A stretch of DNA of 64,000 nucleotides from Actinophytocola sp. (lineage in GTDB: Bacteria > Actinomycetota > Actinomycetes > Mycobacteriales > Pseudonocardiaceae), in contig WHUD01000003.1 in assembly GCA_009377385.1 (NCBI GenBank), positions 16,826-80,825 on the forward strand, given 5' to 3'. The first letter of the stretch is position 1. The number at the start of each line of letters is the position of its first letter. Below are positions 49,099 to 59,291 of this stretch, one piece after another. The notes beneath the pieces were generated by a model. That model saw nothing but the letters and a program-made list of their open reading frames with translations, was not told the origin of the DNA and did no database searches. Position numbers and translations under genes: made by a program.

Positions 49099-50276
49099 GC
49101 CGCGGTTCCCGGGTGCCCAAGCACGCCTGCGACGCCGCGCTTGACGATCTCGTTGCCGATGATGAGCCGCTGGATCTCCGAGGTGCCCTCCCAGATCCGG
49201 TCGACCCGCAGCTCTCGGTACAGCCGCTCGACAGGGTTGTCGCGCATGTAGCCCCGGCCGCCGAAGATCTGCACCGCCCGGTCGACCGCCCTGCCTGCCG
49301 ACTCGGACGCGGACAGCTTCGCAACCGCCGCCTTTGCGTGCAGTGTCTTCCGGTCCGTCTTGCCGTCGCTGCCCTGGTCGGACTCCCATGCGAGCTGATA
49401 CACCAGCGCGCGGTTGGTGACGATGTCGACGACGTTGTCAGCCAGCATCGACTGGATCAGCTGGTAGTGCGAGATCGGCTCGCCGAACTGCTGGCGGGAG
49501 TTGGCCCAGTCGGCGGCTAGCTCGGTCGCGCGGGCAGCCGCACCGACGGTACGGGCGGCGATCATCAGCCGCTCCTCGACGAACCAGTCCCGGATCAGGT
49601 CGTAGCCCTTGCCGACATCGCCGAGCCGGGCCTCGGCTGGCAGCCGGACGTCGGTGAATCGGAACTCGGGGTGCTCGTAGACAAAGGTGTGGGTATAGCG
49701 CGGCACCCGGGTGATCTCGACGCCGGGCAGGTCGGTGTCCACAAGGAACGTGGTCGGCTCGCCGTCCACAGCGGCGAGCACGATCAGGAAGTCGGCGGCG
49801 TCGCCGACGGTGACGAACCACTTCTCGCCGTTCAGCACGTAGCCGTCGCCATCGCGGACGGCGGTGGTGCGCAGCGCCTGCGGGTCGGAACCCGCCTCGG
49901 CCTCGGTGACCGCGACGGCGTCGCGGCGCTCACCCCTGATCTCCGGGAGGAGATACCGCTCTCGCTGCCACGGCGTGCACGCGCGCAGCGCGTTCGCGGG
50001 GCGCCACACCACGTCCCACAGCGCGCCGGTGAGCTTGCCCAGCTCCTCCTGCACGATCGCTTGTTCCAGAATGGACAGTCCTGCGCCGCCCCATTCGGTC
50101 GGCATGTTGATGGCCTGCAGCCGGTGGTCGAGGATCGCCTGGCGCAGCTTGGCGTGGGTCTCGGCTGGCAGACCGTTGTTGTCCTCGCATTCCTGCTCGT
50201 ACGCCATGATGACCGTGGCGAGCGATGCGGCGCGGCCCTTCAGCTCGAGCTGACGGTCGGTGTAGTTGAAGTCCAT
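49095..50276 (-). CDS. Acyl-CoA dehydrogenase (CaiA-like by context)
   Basis: AVTEAEAGSDPQALRTTAV; IFGGRGYMRDNPVERLYRELRVDRIWEGTSEIQRLI. Confidence 0.93.
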   Translation of the reverse strand: MDFNYTDRQLELKGRAASLATVIMAYEQECEDNNGLPAETHAKLRQAILDHRLQAINMPTEWGGAGLSILEQAIVQEELGKLTGALWDVVWRPANALRACTPWQRERYLLPEIRGERRDAVAVTEAEAGSDPQALRTTAVRDGDGYVLNGEKWFVTVGDAADFLIVLAAVDGEPTTFLVDTDLPGVEITRVPRYTHTFVYEHPEFRFTDVRLPAEARLGDVGKGYDLIRDWFVEERLMIAARTVGAAARATELAADWANSRQQFGEPISHYQLIQSMLADNVVDIVTNRALVYQLAWESDQGSDGKTDRKTLHAKAAVAKLSASESAGRAVDRAVQIFGGRGYMRDNPVERLYRELRVDRIWEGTSEIQRLIIGNEIVKRGVAGVLGHPGTAA

Positions 50277-50307
50277 GGGTGTTGCTTCCTATCGACGTGG
50301 TGGTTAA

Positions 50308-52383
50308 CTAAAGAACGATTCGGACGTCGAGGCAGAGCGCTCCGGATGGCGTCACGGCAACCGGGTTGCACTCGATCTCGGCGATCTCGGGGTGTGCGGC
50401 GGCGAACTCGGACAGCCGGGCGACGAGCATGGCGGCGCCGTCGACGTCGACCGGACGGCGACCTCGGAAACCGGTGAGCAGGCGCGATCCCCGCAGCGAC
50501 AGCAGTAGCTCCCGCGCCGACACGGCATCGATCGGCCCGAGAGCACAGCGGGTGTCGGCGAGCAGCTCGGTATAGACGCCGCCGATCCCGACAAGCACGA
50601 CCGGGCCGAACCTCGGGTCGCTGCGCACGCCGACGATCAGCTCGACGGCATCGCTGAGGTCGGCCTGCTCCTCGACCGAACAGCTCGGCGGAGACAGCCG
50701 TTCGTGCAGGTCCTGCCATGCCGCTTCCAGCTCGGCCGCGTCGCGGATGCCGAGCAGCACGCCGCCCCGATCGGACTTGTGCTCGTCACCGAGAGCTTTG
50801 AGGACCAGCGGGTACCGCAGTCTCGCCGCTGCCGCGCGTAGCTCACCGAGTGTCCCCACTTCGGCGGCTGGCACGAATGGCAGGCCTGCCTCGGCGAGCA
50901 GCCTTCGCGCCTGCCAGTAGCCGATGCTCGTGATCGGCTCTTCAGGCGCAGGGAGCGTTGGGACGCCGCGCGACGGGCGTTGCGCCCTCGCCGCGAGCCG
51001 GTCGAGCACCCACACCGCGTCGGCGACGTCGCGATAGACCGGTACGCCGTCGGCCCTGAGCGCATCGGCGGCCTGCGACTGCCAGTTCATCGTCTGCACC
51101 ACAAGGGTGGTGTCGCTGTCGCGGTGCAGCGCGGCGATGTCTTGCGCGGTGAGCAGCTCGCCTGCGCCTAGCTCGGCGCTGTAGCCGACGTAGCCGCCGA
51201 AGAACCCGGTCAGCAGCACGGCGTCGACCTCGTCGCTGCCAAGGAGGCGGTCCGTCACCCGGCTGAAGCAGATGATGTCCTGTTCCCCGCCGCCCGCGAC
51301 ATCGACCGGGTTGGTCACCGCTGCCGTCGGCGGCAGCTCGGTCGCGACGGCAGCGCTCAAGGCCGGCGAGAACTCGTCGACCCGCCAGCCCGCGGCGTCG
51401 AGGCAGTCGCTGGCGACGGACGCCTGCCCGCCGCCGTCAGCGAACACCGCCGCCCTGCGGCCGCATGGTGGCTTGGTGCGCAGCAATCCTTGTAGCAGGT
51501 GCACCATTTCGGTCGGCGTCGCCACCAGCTCCATGCCAGCCGCGGCGCAGGCGGCGTCGACCACGACGCCGGGGCTAACCATGGCGCCGGTGTGTGAGCG
51601 GGCACCGCGTGCGGCGGCCGCGCCTCGCCCGACCGCGAGCAGCACAACCGGCTTACCTGCCTGGTGCGCCCGCAGCGCCGCATCGGCGAACCGGCGACCG
51701 TCGCGGAAGTCCTCGCAGTAGATCGCGATGGCCTCGGTCTGGTCGTGGTCGACGCAGGCGTCAATGAGGTCTGCGATGCCGACGTCGGCCTGGTTGCCGA
51801 GGCTGGCGAACCGGGAGAAGCCGAGGCCGTGGTCGGCGACGAGCGCGGCCAGTTCGATCGCGATGTTGCCGCTTTGCGAGAGCAGCGCGACCGATCCGGC
51901 TGGGAAGTCGTTGGAAGCGAGTTCGAGCCCTGCGCTGTGATCGAGCACGCCAAGGCAGTTCGGGCCGAGCAGGCAGGCACCGGCGTCGCTGACCCGTTTG
52001 GCCACCTCCCGTTCCCTGAGCTGTCCGTCCACTCCGGACTCGCCAAGACCGGCGCTGATGCCGACGATCGCCTTGGCTCCCGCGGCGAGCGCGTCGTCGA
52101 TGGCGGCATCGAATCCGGCCGCAGGCACCGCGATCACCGCGAGTTCGACCGGCTCGCCGATCGCTGTCACGCTCGGTGCGGCCGGCCTGCCCAGCACCGT
52201 GGTACGGGCGCGGTTCACCAGATGCACCGGGCGGTCGCCGCGCAGCGCGTGCAGCGCGATCCAGTTACCGTACTTGCTGGGGTCATCGCTCGCGCCAACC
52301 ACAGCGACCGAGCGCGGCGAGAACAACGCCGTCAGGTCCCGCCGCGCAGTCGTCGTGGGCACGGGGTGGTGTGCCGTCGTCAT
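50308..52383 (-). CDS. ADP-forming acetate/acyl-CoA synthetase-like protein
   Basis: LFSPRSVAVVGASDDPSKYGN (CoA-binding), LLGPNCLGVLD, LLSQSGNIAIELA, C-terminal ATP-grasp ITSIGYWQARRLLAEAGLPFVPA. Confidence 0.92.
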   Translation of the reverse strand: MTTAHHPVPTTTARRDLTALFSPRSVAVVGASDDPSKYGNWIALHALRGDRPVHLVNRARTTVLGRPAAPSVTAIGEPVELAVIAVPAAGFDAAIDDALAAGAKAIVGISAGLGESGVDGQLREREVAKRVSDAGACLLGPNCLGVLDHSAGLELASNDFPAGSVALLSQSGNIAIELAALVADHGLGFSRFASLGNQADVGIADLIDACVDHDQTEAIAIYCEDFRDGRRFADAALRAHQAGKPVVLLAVGRGAAAARGARSHTGAMVSPGVVVDAACAAAGMELVATPTEMVHLLQGLLRTKPPCGRRAAVFADGGGQASVASDCLDAAGWRVDEFSPALSAAVATELPPTAAVTNPVDVAGGGEQDIICFSRVTDRLLGSDEVDAVLLTGFFGGYVGYSAELGAGELLTAQDIAALHRDSDTTLVVQTMNWQSQAADALRADGVPVYRDVADAVWVLDRLAARAQRPSRGVPTLPAPEEPITSIGYWQARRLLAEAGLPFVPAAEVGTLGELRAAAARLRYPLVLKALGDEHKSDRGGVLLGIRDAAELEAAWQDLHERLSPPSCSVEEQADLSDAVELIVGVRSDPRFGPVVLVGIGGVYTELLADTRCALGPIDAVSARELLLSLRGSRLLTGFRGRRPVDVDGAAMLVARLSEFAAAHPEIAEIECNPVAVTPSGALCLDVRIVL

Positions 52384-53195
52384 GGCTCCTCCACGGGGTG
52401 AGCGGGACGGCCGGTGCCCCACGCGTCCACGCCGCCGTCGACGCCCACGGTGGTTCCGGTGATGTAGCCACCTGCGGGCGTGGCGAGGAACGCGACGAGC
52501 CCGGCCACTTCCTCCGGACTACCGAGCCTGCCCAGCGGGACGGCACGTGTCCATTCCTCGATCGCCTCCGCCGAGTACTGCTCCCTGAGCCCCTCGGTGA
52601 GGATCGTCCCCGGAGCTACGGCCACACTGCGGATGCCATACCGGCTCCACTCGAGCGCGAGCCCAGCGGCGAGGTTCTCCACCGCAGCACGCGCGGCAGT
52701 GGCGTGCACCATGCCGGGGATGCCACGGCGCGGCGAGAACGCGAGGAACAACACCAGGCCTGACTGATTCGGAATCATCGCGCGGGTCGCCACCTCGCGC
52801 GTCACGTTCCAGGCCGCCTCGACCGAGAGCCGATGCACCGCCCGCCAGCCGTTCACCGAGATGTTCTCCGCAGGCGCCATGAACTGGCCGCCCGCACCAT
52901 TGACCAGGACATCGATCCGGCCGCAGGCATCGAGAACATGGTCGACGAGCCCGGTGACCGCATCCGGTTCGCGGACGTCGCAGGCGACACTCAGACAATC
53001 GCTGCCCAGCTCGGTGATCTCGCTTGTCACCGAATCCAGTGGCTCACGACGTCGTCCGCACACAACGACCCGCGCTCCGGCCGCAGCGCACGCGAGCGCC
53101 GTGGCCCGGCCGATCCCCGTGCCCCCTCCCGTGATCAGGACGACCTGACCGGCAAGGGCGTCGCTGGCAAGTGCGGACGCCATAGGTTTGGCCAT
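52380..53195 (-). CDS. SDR-family oxidoreductase
   Basis: LAGQVVLITGGGTGIGRATALACAAAGARVVVCGRR; 4-bp overlap with synthetase gene. Confidence 0.92.
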   Translation of the reverse strand: MAKPMASALASDALAGQVVLITGGGTGIGRATALACAAAGARVVVCGRRREPLDSVTSEITELGSDCLSVACDVREPDAVTGLVDHVLDACGRIDVLVNGAGGQFMAPAENISVNGWRAVHRLSVEAAWNVTREVATRAMIPNQSGLVLFLAFSPRRGIPGMVHATAARAAVENLAAGLALEWSRYGIRSVAVAPGTILTEGLREQYSAEAIEEWTRAVPLGRLGSPEEVAGLVAFLATPAGGYITGTTVGVDGGVDAWGTGRPAHPVEEP

Positions 53196-53211
53196 CTCAC
53201 CTCCAAAGCAC

Positions 53212-53229
53212 TGACTGATCCATTAGTCA
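53212..53229. promoter_or_regulatory. Predicted operator (minus strand TGACTAATggATCAGTCA)
   Basis: Near-perfect dyad upstream of the SDR operon; matches site at 45437-45454. Confidence 0.6.
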
Positions 53230-53554
53230 ATCGAAACACTACAGTGCCCTGCGCTCCGTCCGCTGTCAAGCTAGCTGGCCAATATCGATGTCAAGTGGGC
53301 TTATGCTGACCTGTAGCGTGCCGGACGGTATTCAAGCACGGACCATGCCCACGGCGGTATATTGCGTTAATCGCAATTCACGGAGGGTCGGGTGCGCAGG
53401 ATGATCCGAAGGCGAGTTCATCGACGCAGATCGCCATGATGCGTGTCTCGCTGAGGGTGATTGATCCTTGGCACGCCCAGGGCCGTCGCAGCTCCGCGCT
53501 ATTCCGTGACACACGCACCTTGAGCGGCCTTGGCGGGCTGTCACGGCGCCGAGG

Positions 53555-54547
53555 CTACAACGCGACGGGCCCTGGCGGCTTCGTCCCGGCGATCATCACG
53601 TTGTAGAACACCGACCGCGGCAGCACCTTGGCCAGCACGCGCTTGTCCAGCGCGGACAGCCGCAGCCACGCCTTGTACGCGAACAGCCGCCACTGCGGCG
53701 TCAGCTTCTCGTCCGGCACGGCGGCCTCGACGGTGCGCACCGGCCAGCCGAACAGCGCAGCGGCGAACTCCTCGGTGACCGCACAGACGTCGATCGCACC
53801 GGCGCCGAGCGCCCAGCGCTCCAGCTCGGACGGGTCAAAGGTGTGCAGGTCGACGACGGCCTCGAGCGCGGCCGCCCTGGAGGACTCGTCCAGCTCCGCC
53901 TGCGGACGTCGCCAGCCCCGCAGCGCGGGCAGCCTGGTCAGGTTCGTCGTCGCCCACCAGGTGAGCTGGCCGAGCTTGCGGGCGTAGGCGTCGCCGATCC
54001 GCGTCGGCTCGCCGCAGAACACGAACCGCCCTCCCGGCTTGAGCACGCGCAGCACCTCGCGAAACGCCGCCCGCACGTCCGGGATGTGGTGCAGCACCGC
54101 GTGCCCGATGACCAGGTCGAAGCTGTCGTCGTCATAGGGCAGCCGCTCTGCGTCGGCGACCCTGCCGTCGACGTCGAGGCCGAGGTGCTCGGCGTTGCGC
54201 AGCGCCGCCTGCACCATGCCCGGCGAGAGATCGGTGACCGAACCCTTCTTGATCACCCCGCCCTGCATCAGGTTGAGCAGGAAGAACCCGGTGCCGCTGC
54301 CCAGCTCCATCGCGGTCTCGTACGGCGTGTCCTCAACGCCCGCCACCGCGCGAAAGACGTCGACCGCGTAGGTGATGCAGCGCTCGTCGTAGGAGATCGA
54401 CCACTTCTCGTCGTAGGTGCCCGCCTCCCAGTCGTGGTAGAGCACGTTGGCGAGCTTCGGGTCGTCGTAGGCGGCCCGCACCTCGGCCTCGGAGGCGTGC
54501 GGGTGCGGCGCCGGATCGGACGCGGCGGGTTTGATCGCTTCGGTCAC
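53555..54547 (-). CDS. Class I SAM methyltransferase (Rv3038c-like)
   Basis: TAMELGSGTGFFLLNLMQGG...SFDLVIGHAVLHHIPDVRAAFREVLRVLKPGGRFVF. Confidence 0.9.
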   Translation of the reverse strand: MTEAIKPAASDPAPHPHASEAEVRAAYDDPKLANVLYHDWEAGTYDEKWSISYDERCITYAVDVFRAVAGVEDTPYETAMELGSGTGFFLLNLMQGGVIKKGSVTDLSPGMVQAALRNAEHLGLDVDGRVADAERLPYDDDSFDLVIGHAVLHHIPDVRAAFREVLRVLKPGGRFVFCGEPTRIGDAYARKLGQLTWWATTNLTRLPALRGWRRPQAELDESSRAAALEAVVDLHTFDPSELERWALGAGAIDVCAVTEEFAAALFGWPVRTVEAAVPDEKLTPQWRLFAYKAWLRLSALDKRVLAKVLPRSVFYNVMIAGTKPPGPVAL

Positions 54548-54556
54548 TGGCGTTGC

Positions 54557-55336
54557 TCACTTTCCGGAGAAGGTCGCCTTGCCGGGACCGTTTTCGATGA
54601 ACGAGCGCATGCCCTCTGTCCTGTCCTCGGTGCCGAACAGCCCGGCGAACAGGTGGCTTTCCAGCTTGAGGCCGCTGGCGAGGTCGTTGTCCAGCCCGCC
54701 GTCGATAGCGGCCTTCGCCGCGGCGAGCGCCCTGCTCGCCGCGCCCACGAACTGCTCGGCCCAGGCGTGCGCCGCGCGGTAGACGTCGTCCGGCGCGACG
54801 ACCTCGTCCACGATGCCGAGCGAGAGTGCCTCGTCCGGCTTGACGAACCGCCCCGTGTAGATGAGGTCCTTGGCCTTGCTCGGGCCGATGAGCCGCGCGA
54901 GTCGCTGCGTGCCACCAGCGCCGGGGATGATGCCGAGCAGGATCTCCGGCTGGCCGACCTTGACGTTGTCGCCGATGACGCGGCGGTCGGCGGCCAGCGC
55001 CAGCTCGAGTCCGCCGCCGAGCGCGTAGCCGGTGACGGCGGCGACGGTCGGTTTCGGGATGTCGGCGATGGCGGACAGCGATGAGCTGAGCCCCGGCGCA
55101 CGGTCGAGCATGTCGGCATACGACATCGCCGCGAACTCCTTGACGTCCGCACCACCTGCGAAGGTCTTCTCGCCACCGTAGATGATGACCGCCGCGATGT
55201 CGTCCCGCTCGGTCGCCTCGTGGGCAGCCGCGCGGATCTCCTCCTGCATCTGCTTGTTCAGCGCGTTCACCGGGGGCCGGTCCAGCCGGATCGTGCCGAT
55301 GCCTGCCTCGACCTCAAAGCGTACGAACTCTGCCAC
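54557..55336 (-). CDS. Enoyl-CoA hydratase (EchA17-like)
   Basis: AEFVRFEVEAGIGTIRLDRPPVNALNKQMQEEI...VTGYALGGGLELALAADRRVIGDN. Confidence 0.92.
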   Translation of the reverse strand: MAEFVRFEVEAGIGTIRLDRPPVNALNKQMQEEIRAAAHEATERDDIAAVIIYGGEKTFAGGADVKEFAAMSYADMLDRAPGLSSSLSAIADIPKPTVAAVTGYALGGGLELALAADRRVIGDNVKVGQPEILLGIIPGAGGTQRLARLIGPSKAKDLIYTGRFVKPDEALSLGIVDEVVAPDDVYRAAHAWAEQFVGAASRALAAAKAAIDGGLDNDLASGLKLESHLFAGLFGTEDRTEGMRSFIENGPGKATFSGK

Positions 55337-55523
55337 GCTTCCTCCTCATCTCCACGGGTGGCGTTCCCGAATGCTACTCGTGAGTATCTTCGGCGCTGCG
55401 CCAGGCCGTGCCCGGTGCGGGGTCGACAAAATGAGAACATGTTTCGACGCCCTGCGCAGCATCTTGTGATCAAGGCCCCGTCATCGAGGCCACAGTCTCA
55501 CGCCAAGCTACCGTGTCCCACCC

Positions 55524-56459
55524 TCAGCGACGGCGCGCGAAGAACCGGTCAGCCGAACGTTCCAGGACCAGCTGCTGGCTGAACGCGTCGGACAGGCTCT
55601 CGCTGCTGAGGACGTCGTCGATCAGGCCGCTGGCGACCTCCTCGCCGTCACGCAGCAGCAGCACGTGGGTGAAGCCGGGCGGGATCTCCTCGACGTGGTG
55701 GGTGACCAGCACCGTCGCGGGCGCGTCCGGGTCCATTGCCAGCACCGATAGCCGCGCGACCAGGTCCTCGCGGCCACCGAGGTCGAGTCCGGCGGCAGGC
55801 TCGTCCAGCAGCAGCATCTCCGGGTCGGTCATCAGCGAGCGGGCGATCAGCGCGCGCTTGCGCTCACCTTCGGAGAGCGTGCCGTACTTGCGATCGGCCA
55901 GCGTGGCGATGCCGAGCCCGCCGAGCAGCTCGTCCGCCCGGTCGTGGTCGATCTCGTCGTAGTGCTCGCGCCACCGGCCCATCACCGCGTACCCGGCGCT
56001 GAGCACGACGTCGCGGGCTGTCTCCTCCGGCGGCACCCGGTTCGCCAGCGCGGCCGAGGTGAACCCGATCCGGGGCCGCAGCTCGAAGACGTCCGTCTTG
56101 CCGAGCTGTTCCCCCAGCAGGTGCACCGACCCGGACGTGGGGTGCAGCTCGGCTGCCGCGATCCGCAGCAACGTCGTCTTGCCAGCGCCGTTCGCGCCGA
56201 GCACGACCCACCGCTCGTCCAGCTCGACCGACCAGGTGAGCTTGTTGAGCAACTGATTCTGCCCGCGCCGCACCACGACGTCGTCCATGTGCACGACGAG
56301 ATCGTCCAGCACGAGCGGCGATTCGCTGGTTTGGGTCACCGCGCCATTCTGTCCTAGCTGTCCGTCGGGCTCCCCGACACCCGTCCGCAGCTCGTCTTGC
56401 TCACCGAACGGCTTGCGCCACTGCTCAAGCATCTGCATCGCTGAGCGCGCCCACCCCAT
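55524..56459 (-). CDS. ABC transporter ATP-binding protein (Rv3041c-like)
   Basis: VVLGANGAGKTTLLRIAAAEL Walker A; LSEGERKRALIARSLMTDPEMLLLDEPAAGLDL; start uncertain. Confidence 0.92.
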   Translation of the reverse strand: MGWARSAMQMLEQWRKPFGEQDELRTGVGEPDGQLGQNGAVTQTSESPLVLDDLVVHMDDVVVRRGQNQLLNKLTWSVELDERWVVLGANGAGKTTLLRIAAAELHPTSGSVHLLGEQLGKTDVFELRPRIGFTSAALANRVPPEETARDVVLSAGYAVMGRWREHYDEIDHDRADELLGGLGIATLADRKYGTLSEGERKRALIARSLMTDPEMLLLDEPAAGLDLGGREDLVARLSVLAMDPDAPATVLVTHHVEEIPPGFTHVLLLRDGEEVASGLIDDVLSSESLSDAFSQQLVLERSADRFFARRR

Positions 56460-56617
56460 CGGCCGTCATCACCTCGCCGTCATTCCCTCGGCAGCGCTTC
56501 GAGCTGTTCACCGACCGCCACGGTCGGCCACCATGACATCACCCACATCGGTAACGGGCGGAACTGACCCTGGCGCTGTGCCTACAGTACCGACATCCAC
56601 TCGCGCGCCACAGACGA

Positions 56618-59158
56618 CTACTGCAACACCACCTTGCCCAGTTCAGCGGGGCTCGCGAGCAGATCGTGGCGCGGCAGCACCCGCACCGTGTAGCCGAGTG
56701 CGCCCGCATGGGGCAACGGCACCTCGGCGGCGAATCCCCCGTCCTGCTGACGGCGCATCGTCGTCGTCACGACGTCGTGCAGATCGTCGGTGTCTCCGAG
56801 CTTGCCAAGCACCGCCTGGACGTCGACCTCATCGGGCGACAACCCTGCCAGCTCGACGTGCGCCGTGACCCGCACCGGGGACCCGACGACCAGCTCGCCC
56901 TTGCCGTCGGTGTCTGCGACGGTCAGCGCGGAGTCGCTCACCCTGACGTGCTGCCACGCCTCGTCCAGCCGCGCCCGGAATCCGGCCAGCTCCCGCGCGC
57001 CCTGGTAGTCGTCGGCTGAGGTGGCCGCGACCGACGCCGCAGCAGGCAGGTAGTAGCGCTCGACGTACTCGCGCAGCATCCGCGACGTCTGCACGCTCGG
57101 CCCGAGTGTGGCCAGCGTGTGCCACACCATCGACAGCCAGCCCTTCGGCACGCCGCCATCGTCACCGCCGTCTCGGTCGTAGAACAGCGGCGCGACCTGC
57201 TGCGTCATGAGCTCGTACAGCGCGGCGGCCTCAAGGTCGTCGCGGCGCAGCGGATCCTTGATGCCGTCCGCGGTCGGGATCGCCCAGCCGTTGCTGCCGT
57301 CGTAGTAGTACTCCCACCAGCCGTCCTTGATGGACAGGTTCAGCCCGCCGTTGAGCGCCGACTTCATGCCGGACGTGCCGCAGGCCTCAAGTGGCCGGGT
57401 CGGGTTGTTCAGCCAGACGTCGCAGCCCCAGTACAGGTAGCGCGCCAGCGACATGTCGTAGTCCGGCAGGAACACGATCCGGTGCCGGACATCGGGGTCG
57501 TCGGCGAACCGCACGATCTGCTGGATCAGCGCCTTGCCGCCCTCGTCAGCGGGGTGCGACTTGCCAGCGACGACGACCTGCACCGGCGTACGCTCGTCAA
57601 GCAGGATGCGCCGCAGCCGCTCCGGGTCGCGCAGCATCAGGGTGAGCCGCTTATAGGTCGGCACCCTGCGGGCGAAGCCCACGGTGAGGACGTCGGGGTC
57701 GAAGACCCGGTCGGTCCAGCCAAGCTCGAGCGCGGACGCGCCCCGCTGCAGCCATGAGTCCCGCAGCCTGCGCCGCACCTCGGTGATCAGCCGTTGCCGC
57801 AGCTCGCGGCGCACCCGCCACAGGTCAGCGTCGGTGACGCCGTCGTCGGCGAGCAGCTCGCTCATCTCGCGGGCGGTCCACGTCGGCCCGTGCACGCCGT
57901 TGGTGACCGAGCGCAGCGGGATCTCGTCCGGCGCGAAGCCGGGCCACAACCGCGCGAACATCCGCCGCGACACCGCGCCGTGCAGCCGCGAGACGGCGTT
58001 GGCCCGCTGCGCCAGCCGCAGGCCCATGTGCGCCATGTTGAACAGGCCGGGGTTGTCCTCGGCGCCGAGTTCCAGCACCCGCTCGACGTCGATGCCGGGC
58101 ACGAGCCTGCCGTCGCCGAAGTAGCGGCGCATCTTCTCGATCGGGAACCGGTCGATCCCGGCGGGCACCGGCGTGTGTGTGGTGAACACGGTGCCTGCCC
58201 GCACCGCGGAGACCGCCTCGTCGAACGACAACCCCGCCTCGGCGACCAGCTCCCGCGCCCGCTCGACGCCGAGAAACCCGGCGTGGCCTTCGTTGGTGTG
58301 GAACACCTCGGGACGCGGGTGGCCGGACAGCGCGCAGTACCGGCGCACCGCCCGCACGCCGCCGATCCCCGCGAGCAGTTCCTGCCGGATGCGGTGGTCG
58401 GTGTCACCGCCGTAGAGTCGGTCGGTGACCGAGCGCAGGTCCTCGTCGTTCTCCTCGATGTCGGTGTCGAGCAGCAGCAGCGGGGCCCTGCCGACGCTGG
58501 CCTGCCACACCTGCGCGAGCAGGTCCCGCCCGCACGGCATGGCGACGTCGACAAGCACCGGCTCGCCGTCGTCGTCCTCCATCCGGGACAGCGGCAGCCC
58601 GCTGGGATCGATCACCGGGTAGTGCTCGACCTGCCAGCCGTCGATCGACAGCGACTGCCTGAAGTACCCGGAGCGGTAGAGCAGCCCGACACCGATGACA
58701 GGCACACCCAGGTCGGACGCCGACTTCAGGTGATCGGCGGCGAGTACCCCGAGGCCACCGGAGTAGTTCGGCAGCGCCTCGGTGACGCCGAACTCCATCG
58801 AGAAGTAGGCGATGCCGCGTGGCAGCGGCCTGCCATCGCTGCCATTGCCGTCCTGCTCGCCGAGCTGCTGGTACCAGCGGGGTTCGGTGAGGTAACGGTG
58901 TAGCTCCTCGCTGGCCGCCCTGGTGCGGGCGATGAAGTCCTCGTCGGCGGCGAGCTCGTCAAGCCGCGCTGGTGTCACGCCGGTCAAGATGCGCAGCGGG
59001 TCGCCGCCGACATCCTTGGCGAGCTCGGGGTCCATGGCTTTGAACAGTTCTCTGGTCTCCGGGTGCCACGTCCAGCGCAGGTTGGTCGCCAGCTCGGTCA
59101 GACCGGCCAGCGGCTGGGGCACACGGGCGCGCACGGTGAACCGTCGGACTGCCTTCAT
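56618..59158 (-). CDS. glgP: Alpha-glucan (glycogen/maltodextrin) phosphorylase, GT35
   Basis: 846 aa; IAYFSMEFGVTEALPNYSGGLGVLAADHLKSASDLGVPVIGVGLLY; GTSGMKSALNGGLNLSIKDGWW. Confidence 0.94.
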   Translation of the reverse strand: MKAVRRFTVRARVPQPLAGLTELATNLRWTWHPETRELFKAMDPELAKDVGGDPLRILTGVTPARLDELAADEDFIARTRAASEELHRYLTEPRWYQQLGEQDGNGSDGRPLPRGIAYFSMEFGVTEALPNYSGGLGVLAADHLKSASDLGVPVIGVGLLYRSGYFRQSLSIDGWQVEHYPVIDPSGLPLSRMEDDDGEPVLVDVAMPCGRDLLAQVWQASVGRAPLLLLDTDIEENDEDLRSVTDRLYGGDTDHRIRQELLAGIGGVRAVRRYCALSGHPRPEVFHTNEGHAGFLGVERARELVAEAGLSFDEAVSAVRAGTVFTTHTPVPAGIDRFPIEKMRRYFGDGRLVPGIDVERVLELGAEDNPGLFNMAHMGLRLAQRANAVSRLHGAVSRRMFARLWPGFAPDEIPLRSVTNGVHGPTWTAREMSELLADDGVTDADLWRVRRELRQRLITEVRRRLRDSWLQRGASALELGWTDRVFDPDVLTVGFARRVPTYKRLTLMLRDPERLRRILLDERTPVQVVVAGKSHPADEGGKALIQQIVRFADDPDVRHRIVFLPDYDMSLARYLYWGCDVWLNNPTRPLEACGTSGMKSALNGGLNLSIKDGWWEYYYDGSNGWAIPTADGIKDPLRRDDLEAAALYELMTQQVAPLFYDRDGGDDGGVPKGWLSMVWHTLATLGPSVQTSRMLREYVERYYLPAAASVAATSADDYQGARELAGFRARLDEAWQHVRVSDSALTVADTDGKGELVVGSPVRVTAHVELAGLSPDEVDVQAVLGKLGDTDDLHDVVTTTMRRQQDGGFAAEVPLPHAGALGYTVRVLPRHDLLASPAELGKVVLQ

Positions 59159-59291
59159 GACTGGAGAGTAACGGCAGCGGGTGACCGCGTGGTCACCTCC
59201 GGCCGAGTGCCGCCCCAGCCTCGGTAGGGTTCCGCCTGTCGGTGCAGGAGAACGGGTCCTGGCTGGGGCCGAGAACGGAGTGGATCACAGG

